Below, piece by piece: positions 44,271-55,926 of a stretch of 64,000 nucleotides of DNA. Source of the DNA: Brachionus plicatilis. Its lineage: Eukaryota; Rotifera; Eurotatoria; Ploima; Brachionidae. Position numbers and translations under genes: made by a program. The stretch's first letter is position 1. Each line of letters begins with the position of its first letter. The DNA is taken from the NCBI GenBank assembly GCA_010279815.1, contig QEOQ01000707.1, forward strand, positions 490,299 through 554,298. Direction: 5' to 3'. The notes under the pieces were generated by a model. The model was not told the DNA's origin, made no database searches, and saw only the letters and a list, made by a program, of their open reading frames with translations.

Positions 44271-44963
44271 AAAAAAATAATAAAATAAGATAAAATAAAA
44301 TAATTAAAACAGTTTAAAAAACTTTTAAATTTAGAGTAAGTTATTTAAGAAAGCTACTATCAATTTAATTAAATGTAAATTAATTATTTAATTAGAAACT
44401 CGAGTTCAAAATTGTATTATCTAGTGTCAATTTTATCTGATGAATTAATCTAAATTTATATCAATTAATTATTTTATATAGTAAATTCTCTTTATTTCTA
44501 TTGATTATTTTTTTTTTATAGGAGTTAATTTTTTTATCTAGTGAATAAATTGATTATATAGTAAAAATAATCTTTTTTATCTAGTAGATTCATCATTTTA
44601 TCTAGTATCAATTAATATTTTGCGATTTGTATCTACAGTGGTAATTTGACAAGAGGATTTAACCAAATTTTTTTAGTGAGCTTAACTAAAATCAAGAACT
44701 AAGCAACTATGAGAATCCAATTTTACTGAAGCTAATTAATATATTCCTTAATTGATGAAAAAAAAGAATTTTAATGTTATAAAATTACAATTCTCATTTT
44801 TCAAATCAGAAAATTTCAGGTCAAAAAATTTATTAGATTTTAAAAATTAATAAAAAATTTTCTCGAAATGACAATTTTTTACTCAAAATAGAAAAAAAAA
44901 ACAAAAATTAAAAATAATATAAATTTAATTTTTTCGAATTTTCAATAAAAAAATTAAGAATGT

Positions 44964-45405
44964 TACAGTGTTCAAAGTTAAACTGTATAATGAGTAATAT
45001 TACATCATTTTACGTAATTTTACGTCAGAAAAAGTAAGCTTACGTAATAAAACATCCTTTAGATCGTTTCTTGTATGTAAGAAAATGTAAGATAACATAA
45101 TATTACGTAATTTTACGTAATATTACACTAGTTTAACACTTTTTCTTACAATTAGCCCTCTTACAATGTAATGATATGTAATTTTCTGTCATATTTTTTA
45201 AGTAATGTAAATATTAGGAAAGAACCCCTTTTTTTTTGTAAAATTCAAATTTTTATTAATTTTTCACTTTTTCCTCTAGAATTCAGTTTTTTTTTGACCG
45301 TAAGCTTTTTGACGAAACTTACTTAAACTAGTGTAATTTTACGTAAAATCACGTAAAATGATGTAATCTTACCCATTATAAAGTTTAACTTTAAACACTG
45401 TATAT
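44964..45405. mobile_element. TIR/hairpin element with TTTTACGTAA repeats
   Basis: The left end ACAGTGTTCAAAGTTAAACT (44965) and right end AGTTTAACTTTAAACACTGT (ending about 45401) are inverted. The arms continue through ATTACATCATTTTACGTAA and its complement. ACGTAA/TTACGT recurs many times on both sides, and an inner ACTAGTTTAACAC / TTAAACTAGTGT pair adds nested symmetry. It is non-coding. The terminal CAGTGTT recalls hAT ends, but no clean 8-bp duplication was found. Confidence 0.65.
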
Positions 45406-45409
45406 TAAC

Positions 45410-48395
45410 GATATGTTTCAAATTTTCACTTAGTAATTTAAGGCAAAATAAAGTCGATTTGGGCAATTTTTGCCTAAAATTTCGTAAAAACCTTAAATCG
45501 TAGCAGAACTGTAAAATCTGCAATATTCTTGATTTTTGAAAATTTATTCTAACTAATAATTATTATTATTATTTATTGATTCAAAACCATAGTGACAAGA
45601 TTTAGATTTGATAAAAAAGAAAATAAATAAAAATGAAAATTCAGTATCGTATAAAAAGACTATAAAATATCACATTTGAATAAATATGCAAAGATTATAC
45701 ACGAGCAAAGTCTACTCTCAGAAGACCATTTAGAAATTTGTACCAATAAGAGATATAATAATTGGGTCTAGTCCAAAATGTGATCGTTTTAATAAAGCTG
45801 GTTGGTGAATAAGACTGATCACCCAATGTGTGATCAAAAATAAAAAAAACAACAAATATATAGAAATTTTTGTTATCATTTCTTTTATTTTTGTGATCAA
45901 TGTTTCTAGTAAAGTGATCACTAGAAGCAAGTTTGATTTTTCTATCCACTTGTTAATTTATATCACCAAATAGTGAAATAAGATTTTTGTCATTTTCGTT
46001 TAGAATCAAGCCAATTTTAAATTTTTCTTAAAAGGTTAACGATCTTCTTCTTGCAAATTCATTTTTTAATATTTGCATCAAGAAACTGAATATATTAAAG
46101 TTTTATATTTTTTTTTCAAGCTTATAGAGTGAGAGACTATTTCTAATTAAATCTTATTCAACAAACTTCATTTTAATATAATACAGAAATATCAACATCT
46201 TTTCTCAAAGAAAAATTTCAATGCAAACGAAAAATGTTTAAATTTGATTAGAGAAAAATATTTTATTATTCAATTTTTTTTTCTATTCATTTTCTTTCAT
46301 TTTCTGAAAAAAACTGAAATATTATTTTGGTGATCAATACTAAATTTAAAAAAATATATATTTTTTATTTAGAAATCAGTTTTTTCAAAGATTTTTCTAA
46401 ATTCTATTTTCATTTTTGAAAAAAAAGAATTTTTTCAATCATTGTGTAAATTTTTATTTTTTACTAAAATCAACGAAAAAAACGTAAAACTTATGACAAT
46501 GAAAGGAAAGAGCAATAATGTTTGTCTCATATTGTAAGGGGCTAAGCCACAGGTGAAATACGGAATATTTTCAAGTTTAAAATTTAATATAATTGATATT
46601 GAAATTTATAAATTCTCTGGCATAATATTTTTAATTCTACAAGTCTTTTTTTCAAACCAATGAATTGATAATAGCAAAAAATGAACATGATAATAGAATA
46701 AATTTGTTATTTACACTTAGTTGGTCTACAGACTTATTTTGATCAAATTAAATTCTGGTTAAGGATCATTTTGTTAAAAATTTTATTAATTTCATAATTT
46801 CGATATCGTTTTACATAAAATTCAAAAAGAAGGATTAGGTAAATTATCTTATTCAATATATAATCCTTTTATTTAAACTCTTCCGGAGAATAGTTATATT
46901 AAACAAAATCTAGATGGTTTTGGTTTCTTTTTTAGCTTAAAAATTCGAAAACACCGAAATTTAAGAAGAAAATTAGACAGTCTAGGGTAAAAACCAAATT
47001 ATTTTTTTTCAAATTCATCAAAAATTATCTACTTATATGTAATTAATTAACAAATTCAATAAATTGTTAATTAATTTTCTAATTTTTTGATTCGTTCGAA
47101 TAGAAATAATCTAAAGATTTAATTAGAGCTGTGTGTAAATTTATTCAATTTTTTTAAAAAAAGGCTATTCAAATAAATTTATCTTGAATTTTTTGAATAA
47201 TAAAATCTAATTCAATCTAGATTTAAAAGTTTCTACATTTTATGATTAATTTATTGCCGAAATAACCACTTGTCATAAATTAATCGTAGCATTTAGCTAA
47301 ATCGTTATTTATTCTTAAAATTTCCGAGCTTTTGACACTATTGATAATTTCTAATTTATTATATGCGATAAAGAATTGCTAAATTTTTTCTTCATTTTTA
47401 GTTAATATGAGTTGCAAACCCTGTAATTAATGCAATTAATTCTTCTTTTTTCGAAGTAGCAAATCACTATTTGAATTTAATAAGAATGACTTAAAAAATT
47501 TAAATAATTTTATTCAAATCAATGAATTAGATAATTCTGATAAAATTAAAAATCGTAGATTGAGCTAATAATTTTATCAAAAAGCCTCGAAGATATATTT
47601 TAAATAAATGAACCATCTTCCTTCGAATAGAGGTAAACGCAAAAAGAAAATAATTGCTAGTATTTGAGTTTAGGGTTTCCCTTTATTTGAGTTGCTAATT
47701 TTTTATAAAAAATAAGTATTCAGTTGTAAAGAAAATTCTTGAATTGTGAATCATGTAAAACAAGAATTTTTTGTTTTTTAAAAAGAGGAAAAAAAGTCAA
47801 ATGTTTTTTTACTTGAGTCATTTTCGCATATAAGAAACGATTTTATTTAGATTTAAATAATAAATATTTTCTCTTTATTACAAAATTTAATTAAGAGAAA
47901 AGCTTCGGGCAATTTTATATACAGTCGATTCTAATGCTCTTTTTGCTATTAATGATTTTTCTTTGTTTAAGTAACAAGTAAAAAGAAATGATTACATAAA
48001 AAAAATTAATAAAAAACGAAAATAAAAAGCAAAACAAAATTAAATAAAAATATAGAATACAGAAAGTCTCATCTTACACATTTATGCAACGCTAATTTGT
48101 ATTAATTTGTAAAATAATTTTTAAAATTTTATTAGATCTAATTTTCCTAAAAACAGACAGACAACAAGGCTTAAGATAAATTTAAATAAAGAAAAAGTAA
48201 AATAATATCCTTCAGGAGCCAATTTTAAGAAATTCGTTGAATCCACTTTAGTTTAATCCGTCAATCCAATTTATTTGGTTCGACCATTTAATATCAGAAA
48301 AATTTAAATAATAACGGATTAAGATTTATTTTTATTTACATTTTTAATTTTAGCAATTTTTTTATATTTAAATAAAAACACTGATTGATTTTTGA
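45410..48395. other. AT-rich region; GTGATCA motif cluster at 45770-45930
   Basis: No gene is supported. TGTGATC, GATCACC, TGTGATCA, TGTGATCA and GTGATCACT occur within 160 bp around 45778-45920, which may be one arm of another iteron element. Overlapping minus-strand frames of 84 and 66 codons run through these motifs and look like chance. Confidence 0.4.
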
Positions 48396-48419
48396 AGTTT
48401 GTCTGTTTTTGGAAAATCT

Positions 48420-48690
48420 TTACAATGCGTTCTCTTGATTTTTTTTAAATATCCAAGTGTACAAACATCATTTGGCAATGGACCCTCACAAGTTAAATGC
48501 TTTTCAACTTACAAATTTATAACGCAATATATTATCCTGCTTTTAATATTTCTTTGGTTCCAAGCCTCTCTTTCTACTAGGTATATCCACTCATCCACTT
48601 TATCTCTATCTTTTCTATTTAATTTTGGTATATCGTCGACTTTAAACTCTAAGATCCGTTTTTCCCTATATTTTCAAGTAATAAATCCTC
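48420..48690 (-). pseudogene. LTR-retrotransposon gag-like fragment
   Basis: The minus-strand frame REKRILEFKVDDIPKLNRKD, then DKVDEWIYLVEREAWNQRN, has the P-K-(F/L)-(N/D)-G...W(L/I)...E pattern found in Ty3/gypsy-type gag proteins. It is bounded by stops and continues in shifted frames (EGPLPNDV). There are no LTRs, protease or RT nearby. The 133-codon plus-strand frame across the same DNA (48399-48800) is its antisense shadow. Confidence 0.4.
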
Positions 48691-48829
48691 ATGTATTTAA
48701 GTTTTTGATGCATTGGCTATTTCTTGAAGGGTGTTTTTTGATGTTCCTTCACTTTGTTATGATTGATTTATATCTAGAATCTTATCATCTTTTATTTTAG
48801 TCTTTATTATGCTGGTGATCAGCTCAGCT

Positions 48830-51800
48830 TTTTTAGAAAATAAGCTCTAAAAGCACATTTGCTTTTCTATACAATTGTTTAAAAATAATTAAATTAAATA
48901 AAATTCTTTATACTTTTATGTATCAATTATTTATTTTAATTAATTATTAATTAATCATTATTTTTTTAATTAAAAATATATTATAAATCTCGCATTTTAG
49001 CCGCAGAAACTAAAAAGGTGAACTGAAGAATACTTTGGGAAAAAATATGTCGAAATTAATCTATTCAGTGCTTTTATTTACAGATGTTTTGATAAACAAT
49101 TTTAATTTTAATTTATAATTGAATATTCTATACATAAATATTTTAATTTATCGATCGTTGATTTAACCGATGATTGGCATTTGAGCTTTTTAAAATAATC
49201 CAAAGGAAAATATTTTATCTTGAAATTTAATCTAATTTCGGAAGTTTTTCAATCAGCTGTCAATCTGTTAATTAAAGTGATTTGTTTTTATTTGATTTAA
49301 TATTGAAATTTAGCTTTAATGTTTTGCTTTTAATAAAAAGATTTCTTACTTTTAAAACCTAAAGATTAGATTAACTTTTAATATATAATTAAATCTTAGA
49401 TAATATAATGTGAAAGAACTTAGATTAGACTTTTGGTAGCTGGATTTATTATAAGCCTAATATTCTTCAAAAAAAATTATTTGTTATTTAATTTAATTAG
49501 GCTTATGTAATATGATCGACAATTAAACTTAGCATGTTGTCTTTTATCATAATACGATAATGTTTTGATGATTAAATTAATCAATCAAATAAATTTAAAA
49601 AATATTGAAAAATTAGATTTTCTTTTTTAGATCCTTGATTTAAGAGAAGTATTTTGCGAATTTTATTTTAAAAAATTATTATCTAATTTTTCAAATAATG
49701 TGTTTTCTTACTTCCAAATTTCAAATTCAATTCAAGTGATTTAATCCAAATATTAATTTATTTTTCAATTAACATTTGAGATTATTAATCAAATAAACAA
49801 AACCATCATTGAAATTTAAATGTATTAGTGAATCTGTTTAATTTCTTTAAATTAACTTTTTTTATTTATCCATTTAATTGGACCTATTTTAACTGAAAAC
49901 ATTTAATATACATTTATTTGAACTTTCTTAAACCTCTAATTTTCTAGTTACTTTTTTATTTGTTTTCTATTTCTTATTGATTGAATCAAATAAATAACTA
50001 AATAGAGAAGAGTACAAGCTACGTCAAAAAAAAGGATACCTTCAGAGCGTAGCAAGGGTAGTCCCGCTATGATGACTGTTTTAAAAAATGACCTGTTTTA
50101 GGTTCATTAATAGATAAAAAACAATAATTAGACTATTATTCTTTAGATTAAATTATTTCATTTTTTACTTTAAGAGCTATTTTTTAAAATTTTAATTGAT
50201 TAATCGCAAATAATTAATTTTTTGAAATATTGAACAAAGTAACTTTGTCTTTCTTGGTTATGATGCCTGATTTTAAAATAAAAAATCTATCAAAATAATA
50301 GAAAATTTAATTTCAAAATCTTTTTTCCTTTTATTATTGCGAGAGATTGTTCAAATTCAATTACAAGAAAATTATTCAATGTCATTTATTTGTTTTGCAC
50401 GCAGCTTTTGATTTCGATAAATTAAGAATTATCATTCATAAAAGATTAAATTAAAATTTTTATGCGAGCAATTTTTGTAAGAAAATATCTCATTATTATT
50501 AGAGTTGATAGTTTTTTAATTTTTAATCAAAATTGAGTTATAAACTTTAGCATCAGGTTTTTTTTGTTATTATTTTCATATTTTTCATATTTTGTTTATT
50601 TTTGTATTTAACAAATTTTTTTCTTGTAGATAAGTAAAGTTTACAGAATTAATATTTGCCTAATGCTAAATACAGAAAAATTATTTAATTAAACAAAAAT
50701 TATACTTTCTAAATAATATTAGAAACTTTTTGTATTACTTAAAAGGTTTGCTGATTGTTCATAAAATTTTAGTTTAAAATAACTTTGATAATTTTTTAGA
50801 AGAAATTGAAATTCAAGAAATATTTTTAAGCAAAGATTATTTTTCGTCAAAATCACTTCTTTATGAATATTTTAAGCCCTTAATTTTTTTGATGAAAATA
50901 GCAGTTTTGAATGACGAAAAGAGTTATTCAATTTTATCAAGAATTTTAATGGATTTTATTGAATTTAGATTTTAGCTAAATTTGTGTATTATAAAAATTT
51001 AATTAATTTTGACTTAAAGGAAATGGCATGATCATGAATTCAATTAATAGTTTTTTTATAAATTTTTAATGCAAGCATAAATATATGAATAACTAAACTT
51101 TTGTTGTTTTCAAAGAGATTGATAAAATTTTGTTTATTTAGACTTTTTTTTCATAATATTTCAATCAACTAATATTATCATATAAATAAGAAAACTATTG
51201 CTAAACCAAAAACATCTTAGAAACCCGGGATTTTATTTATTAAGCTAATTTAACTTTTGACTAAGTAGATTTTTTATAAACATGCATCAATAAAACTTTC
51301 CGATATTCATTTTGTCAACTTATGGTTTTTGACAGAGTTCTAAATTAGATAAATTACTCATAATATTTTGTTGCAGATTTTAAATCTTGAAATAGAAAAC
51401 TTAAATGCTTGCATCAAATGATCAACAATTGTCCAATGGCCATTTTTAAATTAACCAATTTAATTAAGCTAAAATCCAGCATAGAAAAAATTGAACATAC
51501 AATATTGAAAAAATTAAAAAACTTGCTAGTAAATCGCCAAAAAGAAGCCTCACTCTTTAAAATTAAATTTTTTTTAGGCCGGTCGAATAGACAATATCAT
51601 ATTTTATTTCCTATCTAAATTTGTTGAGAGAGCATTTTTTTACATCACCCAAGGTATTTATTTAATGAAGAAAAAAGGTTCTCATAAATAAAAGACAAAT
51701 ATCTTTTAAATGAAAATGGACATCAAAAAATAAGAATTTTTTAAAATATTCATACAACATAAATAAAATGTTGGAATATTACAAAAATGTTGAGATGAAA

Positions 51801-53090
51801 ATTTTAATTAGAATTTTTTCAATTATAATTATTTTGATTGAAAAAAAGTTTTTAGAAATAAATTTCGAGTAAATATAAGCTTTCAAAATTAAATTAAAAA
51901 ATCTATTGAAATCGTCTTTTTTGAAAATGTCTACCAATTTTTACATAATCAAAAAATGATGACTCAACTCGAAAATTTCTTTGTTGAAGCCAAATTTTAC
52001 TAAAATCACTCATGTTAATTTAATCGTCAGATATTTCAATCTAATTTTATTATTTTAAAGCCATTTCATTTAATAAATTATTAATTAAATCATGTTGAAC
52101 TGTGCGTGTTGGGTTCAAAATTATTCTTATTATTTATTTAATATAGTTTGGGTTTTGTCCTGGCAGTTTGGAATGGAGCTTAGTCCTTCCTTTCAGCTAA
52201 ATGATCTTAGTTCATACTAAAATAAAAAAATATGTAAATAAATGCTATAAAAAATAGATGAAACTACAAATTTGGTTTTAAAAAAAAAAAAAGAGTTTTT
52301 TTAAAACCCAAAATAAATATTTTAAAAATCAATTCACAAAATTAAATAGAATTAGTATTTGAAGATTTTTGTTTTACTGAAAATAAAAAAAAACAAATGT
52401 TTTTAAATTCAAATTAAATTTTTTCAAATAGCTAAAAGTTTTGAAATTTTTTCAATGAGTGAATTTTTAATTTGAAATTTTTTAAAAATCTTTAGGCTGC
52501 AATTTAGCCAGTAAAATAAATACTAAATTTAGACAATTATTTAATTAAAATATTTTCGGCACGTTTTTCAAATTATAAAAATGAAAATTTCAAAATTTTC
52601 TCTAAGCTCGTAAGGCTAAATGCTGCAAAGGCATGTTTCTTAATAGCTTATCTAAATATTTAATAATTTTTTTGTCGGATTAAAACAAACAGTTAAGTTT
52701 TATGTAGGATCTATTTTACATATTAAATTATCAAAAATTGTTTATCATGATCATAAACTCTAGATAGAGAATTGTATTTTAAGATATTAAATGATAAAAT
52801 TCAAATAAAAAAAGCTGAAAATAATTCTAATCATCATTAAAAGAGGCTGATTCTCAATTAAATCTTGTAAATAGCATATCGAAAGTGGAGTTTTTTTATA
52901 CAAATATTGTTATCCTTATTAAAACATTTCTCAACCAACTTTTGGCGTCATTAGAAATCTCTGAAGTAATTAAAATTTTCATTAACCCATAAAGAATACT
53001 TTTTAGATGCTATAAATTAATACAAAACTAAATCCAGCGAATTCGATAATCGAATTTAAAATAGCTACTATTAAAAACTTTTAAGACTAG
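48830..53090. other. AT-rich region upstream of the GPCR gene
   Basis: No gene is supported on either strand. Two less AT-rich patches, 50010-50090 (GATACCTTCAGAGCGTAGCA) and 52110-52210 (TCCTGGCAGTTTGGAATGG with an adjacent ATTATT run, possibly a minus-strand LINE tail), were seen but not identified. The stretch near 53090 should contain the GPCR promoter. Confidence 0.45.
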
Positions 53091-53095
53091 GAAAA

Positions 53096-55555
53096 ATGTA
53101 CAACATTACCCATATGAGCCAAAATCGATCATTCAATGATTTGGTTGACCAAAATCTGCTAAAAATCGAAGTGTTCACAATGAGTCTGGTATTCACTTTG
53201 GCAGTCATTGGTAACACTGTTGTCATTTTAACTTTGACTTTTGGTCATTTAATAAAGCCGAAAAAGTCTCGTGCAAAACATATTGCCAAACTTTCCCGCA
53301 TGAATTTTTACATTTTGCATTTGTCAATAGCGGACATTTATGTAAGTTTTGGAAACATTCTCACAATGCTCATATGGCGCAAGAATAACAACCTGTTCTT
53401 TGGTGGCGACTTAACTTGTCGCTTGGTAGTTTATTTTCAGCTAGTGTCAGTTTATTATTCCACTTATGTCCTAATGGCCATGACCATAGATCGCTATGAG
53501 GCAATTTGCCGGCCTTTTTTGGGCCTGAGCTGGTCAAGACAAAGGGGACTGCTCTACATTACCATCGCATTTATAATAAGCCATTTACAAGGTTTGCCGC
53601 AGATTTATTTTTTTCGCCTCCAAGAAATACCGGGTCTAAATGTTCCGGTTGTTACATGCTACGCTGTATTCAAGCCTCTAGTTCTACAGAATATCTATAT
53701 TATTTACACCTGGGTGATGCAGTTTTTGATTCCAATTTGCATCATAATTGGCTGCTATGCCACCATTTCAATCAAAGTTTTTAACAGTATTAAAGGAAAG
53801 AGTGAGTCGAACAAGTTCAGATCGACTTTTGTGGCAAAGAATACAAGTGAAAATAGCTCTGGCTTAGTGGGAGCTGATAAGTCAAATTTTGAATGCAGCA
53901 AAACAGTAAATATTAATTCTAATAGTTATTGTAATTCAGCGAGAAGTAAGTTTTCTTACAAGCTTGCATTCAGCGTAAGTTCAGATGTGTCTGGTCTGGA
54001 AGCTAGTCGTCTAATGCCAGAATTTAGACAGCATTGCCAAAAAAATTTCTCAAGATCAAAAATTAAAACAATCAAGCTTACATTGACAGTAATAATAATG
54101 TATATAATTTGTAGTACGCCCTATTTTATAGGAATGATTGTCAATGTAATGCTACCGGTTCACCTATTCAACATCAAAATAATAAGTATGCTTCTTTATT
54201 TTACTTTTTTTTTTCAATAATAAATATGTAAATTCGAAATCAACACCTTTTGAAAATGATTTTTTTTGGATTAAAAAAATTTCTCCTAAGTTCCAAAATT
54301 AATCGAACTTTATATTAAAATAATAATTTTTTGCCTTGAATACCAAGTGGAAGAGTGAATAAATGGTAAAAAATTATAATTTCTAAATTATAGCAATCCA
54401 AGAGTCAATTCTAGTCTTGAAAACAGACACTAGCAATTGATATTCAAATTTAAATTTTTAATTTTAAAGAGAAATGTATTATAAATTCGAATCTGTCAGA
54501 TTTTTTTTTTTGTTACAAAAAAATAAACCACGATCTTTAGCAATCTTTTTTGTTTTTGAAAAGCTAAAAAAAAATCTATTTACCTCCCGTGTATTTAGAA
54601 TTTGTTTTTTGATCAAGATGGATCTTAATAAAAGTCTCGAAATTTTCTCAACACTTTTTTTTACAGTTCTTCGATGGTGGACTTGAAAAATAAAATTTCA
54701 AAAAATTTACCCTTTAATCAGAAATTCAAAAAATTCAATTCAATTCAATTCATTAAAAGGTTTTATTTATTCTATATTGGTTTAAAGGTTATTTTTTTTT
54801 CGAAGTCAAAAATTTTTTCATATTATTCTGTCTAAGCTTCATGAGCATAAACCGTCCATACTAGTAATTGATACGACTCTGTTCTTAACAACCTCTGTCT
54901 TATCCAATGTGAATTCCATCTCTTTCAGCTCTTCATCTCTCTTATTTTCTTTCATTTCGTTCTACCATTTTTCCTTTTTCCATCGGGAGCCCATAAAAAA
55001 GCGACAGCAAAATGTGAGGATTACTCAAAGAGAAGATCAGGAGGTCGCTAACTATGGATAAATCCTCAGCCTCTTAGATTATTATTATTGCTATGAAGAT
55101 TCTGTCTAAAAGAGAATCTAATTCGCAAAGATCGATTAATTTTGGACCCTTGATTATGAAAATTGTTTCGGAACCAAAAAAAAAGACTTTCGAATTTTAG
55201 GCTTTTCTAAAATTTCATAGATCTGAATAAAAATTCTAAATGACAAAATTTATGAGAAATGTAAATAATCTTAATATTTTTAACTTTTAGAGTATATGAT
55301 TGTTCTGAGCTGTTTGTTGTTTCAATTGAATAGCTGTGTCAATCCATGGTTAGTATAAATTTATATAAAATTTTCATTTTTTTTAGTATAAAGTATTAAA
55401 ATTTAAGGATTTATCTTTCGTTCAATGTCAGATTAAACTGTTTGAAAATGTAAGTTTTATTATTTATAAAAGCATCAATTAAATTTTTTCTAATTTTTAG
55501 ATTTTATTTACTGCCCACGATGAGAAAAAAATCAAGAAATGAAGCAAAAATTTAA
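53096..55555 (+). CDS. Rhodopsin-class neuropeptide GPCR (vasopressin/CCAP/NPS receptor-like)
   Basis: Four exons: 53096-54185, 55291-55348, 55408-55449 and 55501-55555 (introns 1105, 59 and 51 nt), giving 414 aa. The large first exon alone stops soon after TM6. The small exons supply TM7 (YMIVLSCLLFQLNSCVNPW, then IY) and a basic tail ending RKKSRNEAKI. N-glycosylation sites NIT and NRS are near the start. TM1 has GN (residues 39-40), TM2 LSIAD, and TM3 starts with the conserved Cys (LTCRL) and ends STYVLMAMTIDRYEAICRP (DRY). ECL2 has VVTCYAV. TM6 is IICSTPYFIG, lacking the usual Trp of CWxP, and TM7 NSCxNPWIY replaces NPxxY. The long Ser-rich third loop (about 95 aa) suggests regulation by phosphorylation. 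TM3 and TM7 wording best fits the vasopressin/oxytocin-CCAP-NPS receptor group; the ligand is unknown. Confidence 0.9.
54700..55100. repeat. GPCR intron 1: possible LINE 3'-end insertion
   Basis: Inside the 1.1-kb intron, 54840-55080 is less AT-rich than its surroundings (e.g. GGAGCCCATAAAAAAGCGAC, AGGAGGTCGCTAACTATGG) and ends CCTCAGCCTCTTAGATTATTATTATT. The (ATT)n tail resembles the LINE ends elsewhere in the window. No RT motif is present, so it would be a very short 5'-truncated copy. Confidence 0.35.
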
Positions 55556-55926
55556 ATACTAGATAATTTTTTTTGAATAAATTTATTTTTAAAAAAATTC
55601 TAAGTTTTTGTCAAGAAATTAGATTACTGATCTAATATTATAAATTTTTTAATGTCTATCTTTGAGTTTAAAAATATGCTTGTTTATTTCGTTTATTTCA
55701 TATAAATTTAATTCTAATAATTCTAGATCACAAAAATTTTAAAAATGACTAAAAAATTTTCATACGGTAATTGGTCTAATTAAATTTAGTGATATAATTT
55801 CGAAAACAATCTTGAATTAAAAATTTAAAAAAATTATGTAAGGATAATTAGAATTACTTATATTTGTATTTCTAATTAAGATGTTATAATGGTCTTTTTT
55901 ATATTTGTTTAGTCAGTTGCAATCGA

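Larger units (their letters stand above)
43785..44610. mobile_element. Inverted-iteron element E (CTAGATAAAA motif)
   Basis: The left array (43789-43935) has ACTAGATAA, AATAGATAAAA, ACTAGATATTT, ACTAGATAAAAAG and ATTAGATAAAAA. The right array (44415-44610) has TTATCTAGTG, TTTTATCTGATG, TTTATCTAGTG, TTTTATCTAGTAG and TTTTATCTAGTATC. A minus-strand gene (44194-43985) lies inside. It has the same motif and a homologous protein as element A, in opposite orientation. A LINE-tail-like sequence sits just upstream of the gene (44218-44270), apparently a nested insertion. Confidence 0.7.

Noticed and set aside
45695..45949. Two overlapping minus ORFs of 84 and 66 codons
   Set aside because: They overlap each other in different frames across a GTGATCA repeat cluster and lack any recognisable motif.
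51409..51618. 69-codon plus ORF (MHQMINNCPMAIFK...)
   Set aside because: Lys/Leu/Ile-rich composition as expected of AT-rich chance ORFs; no splice context or family seen.
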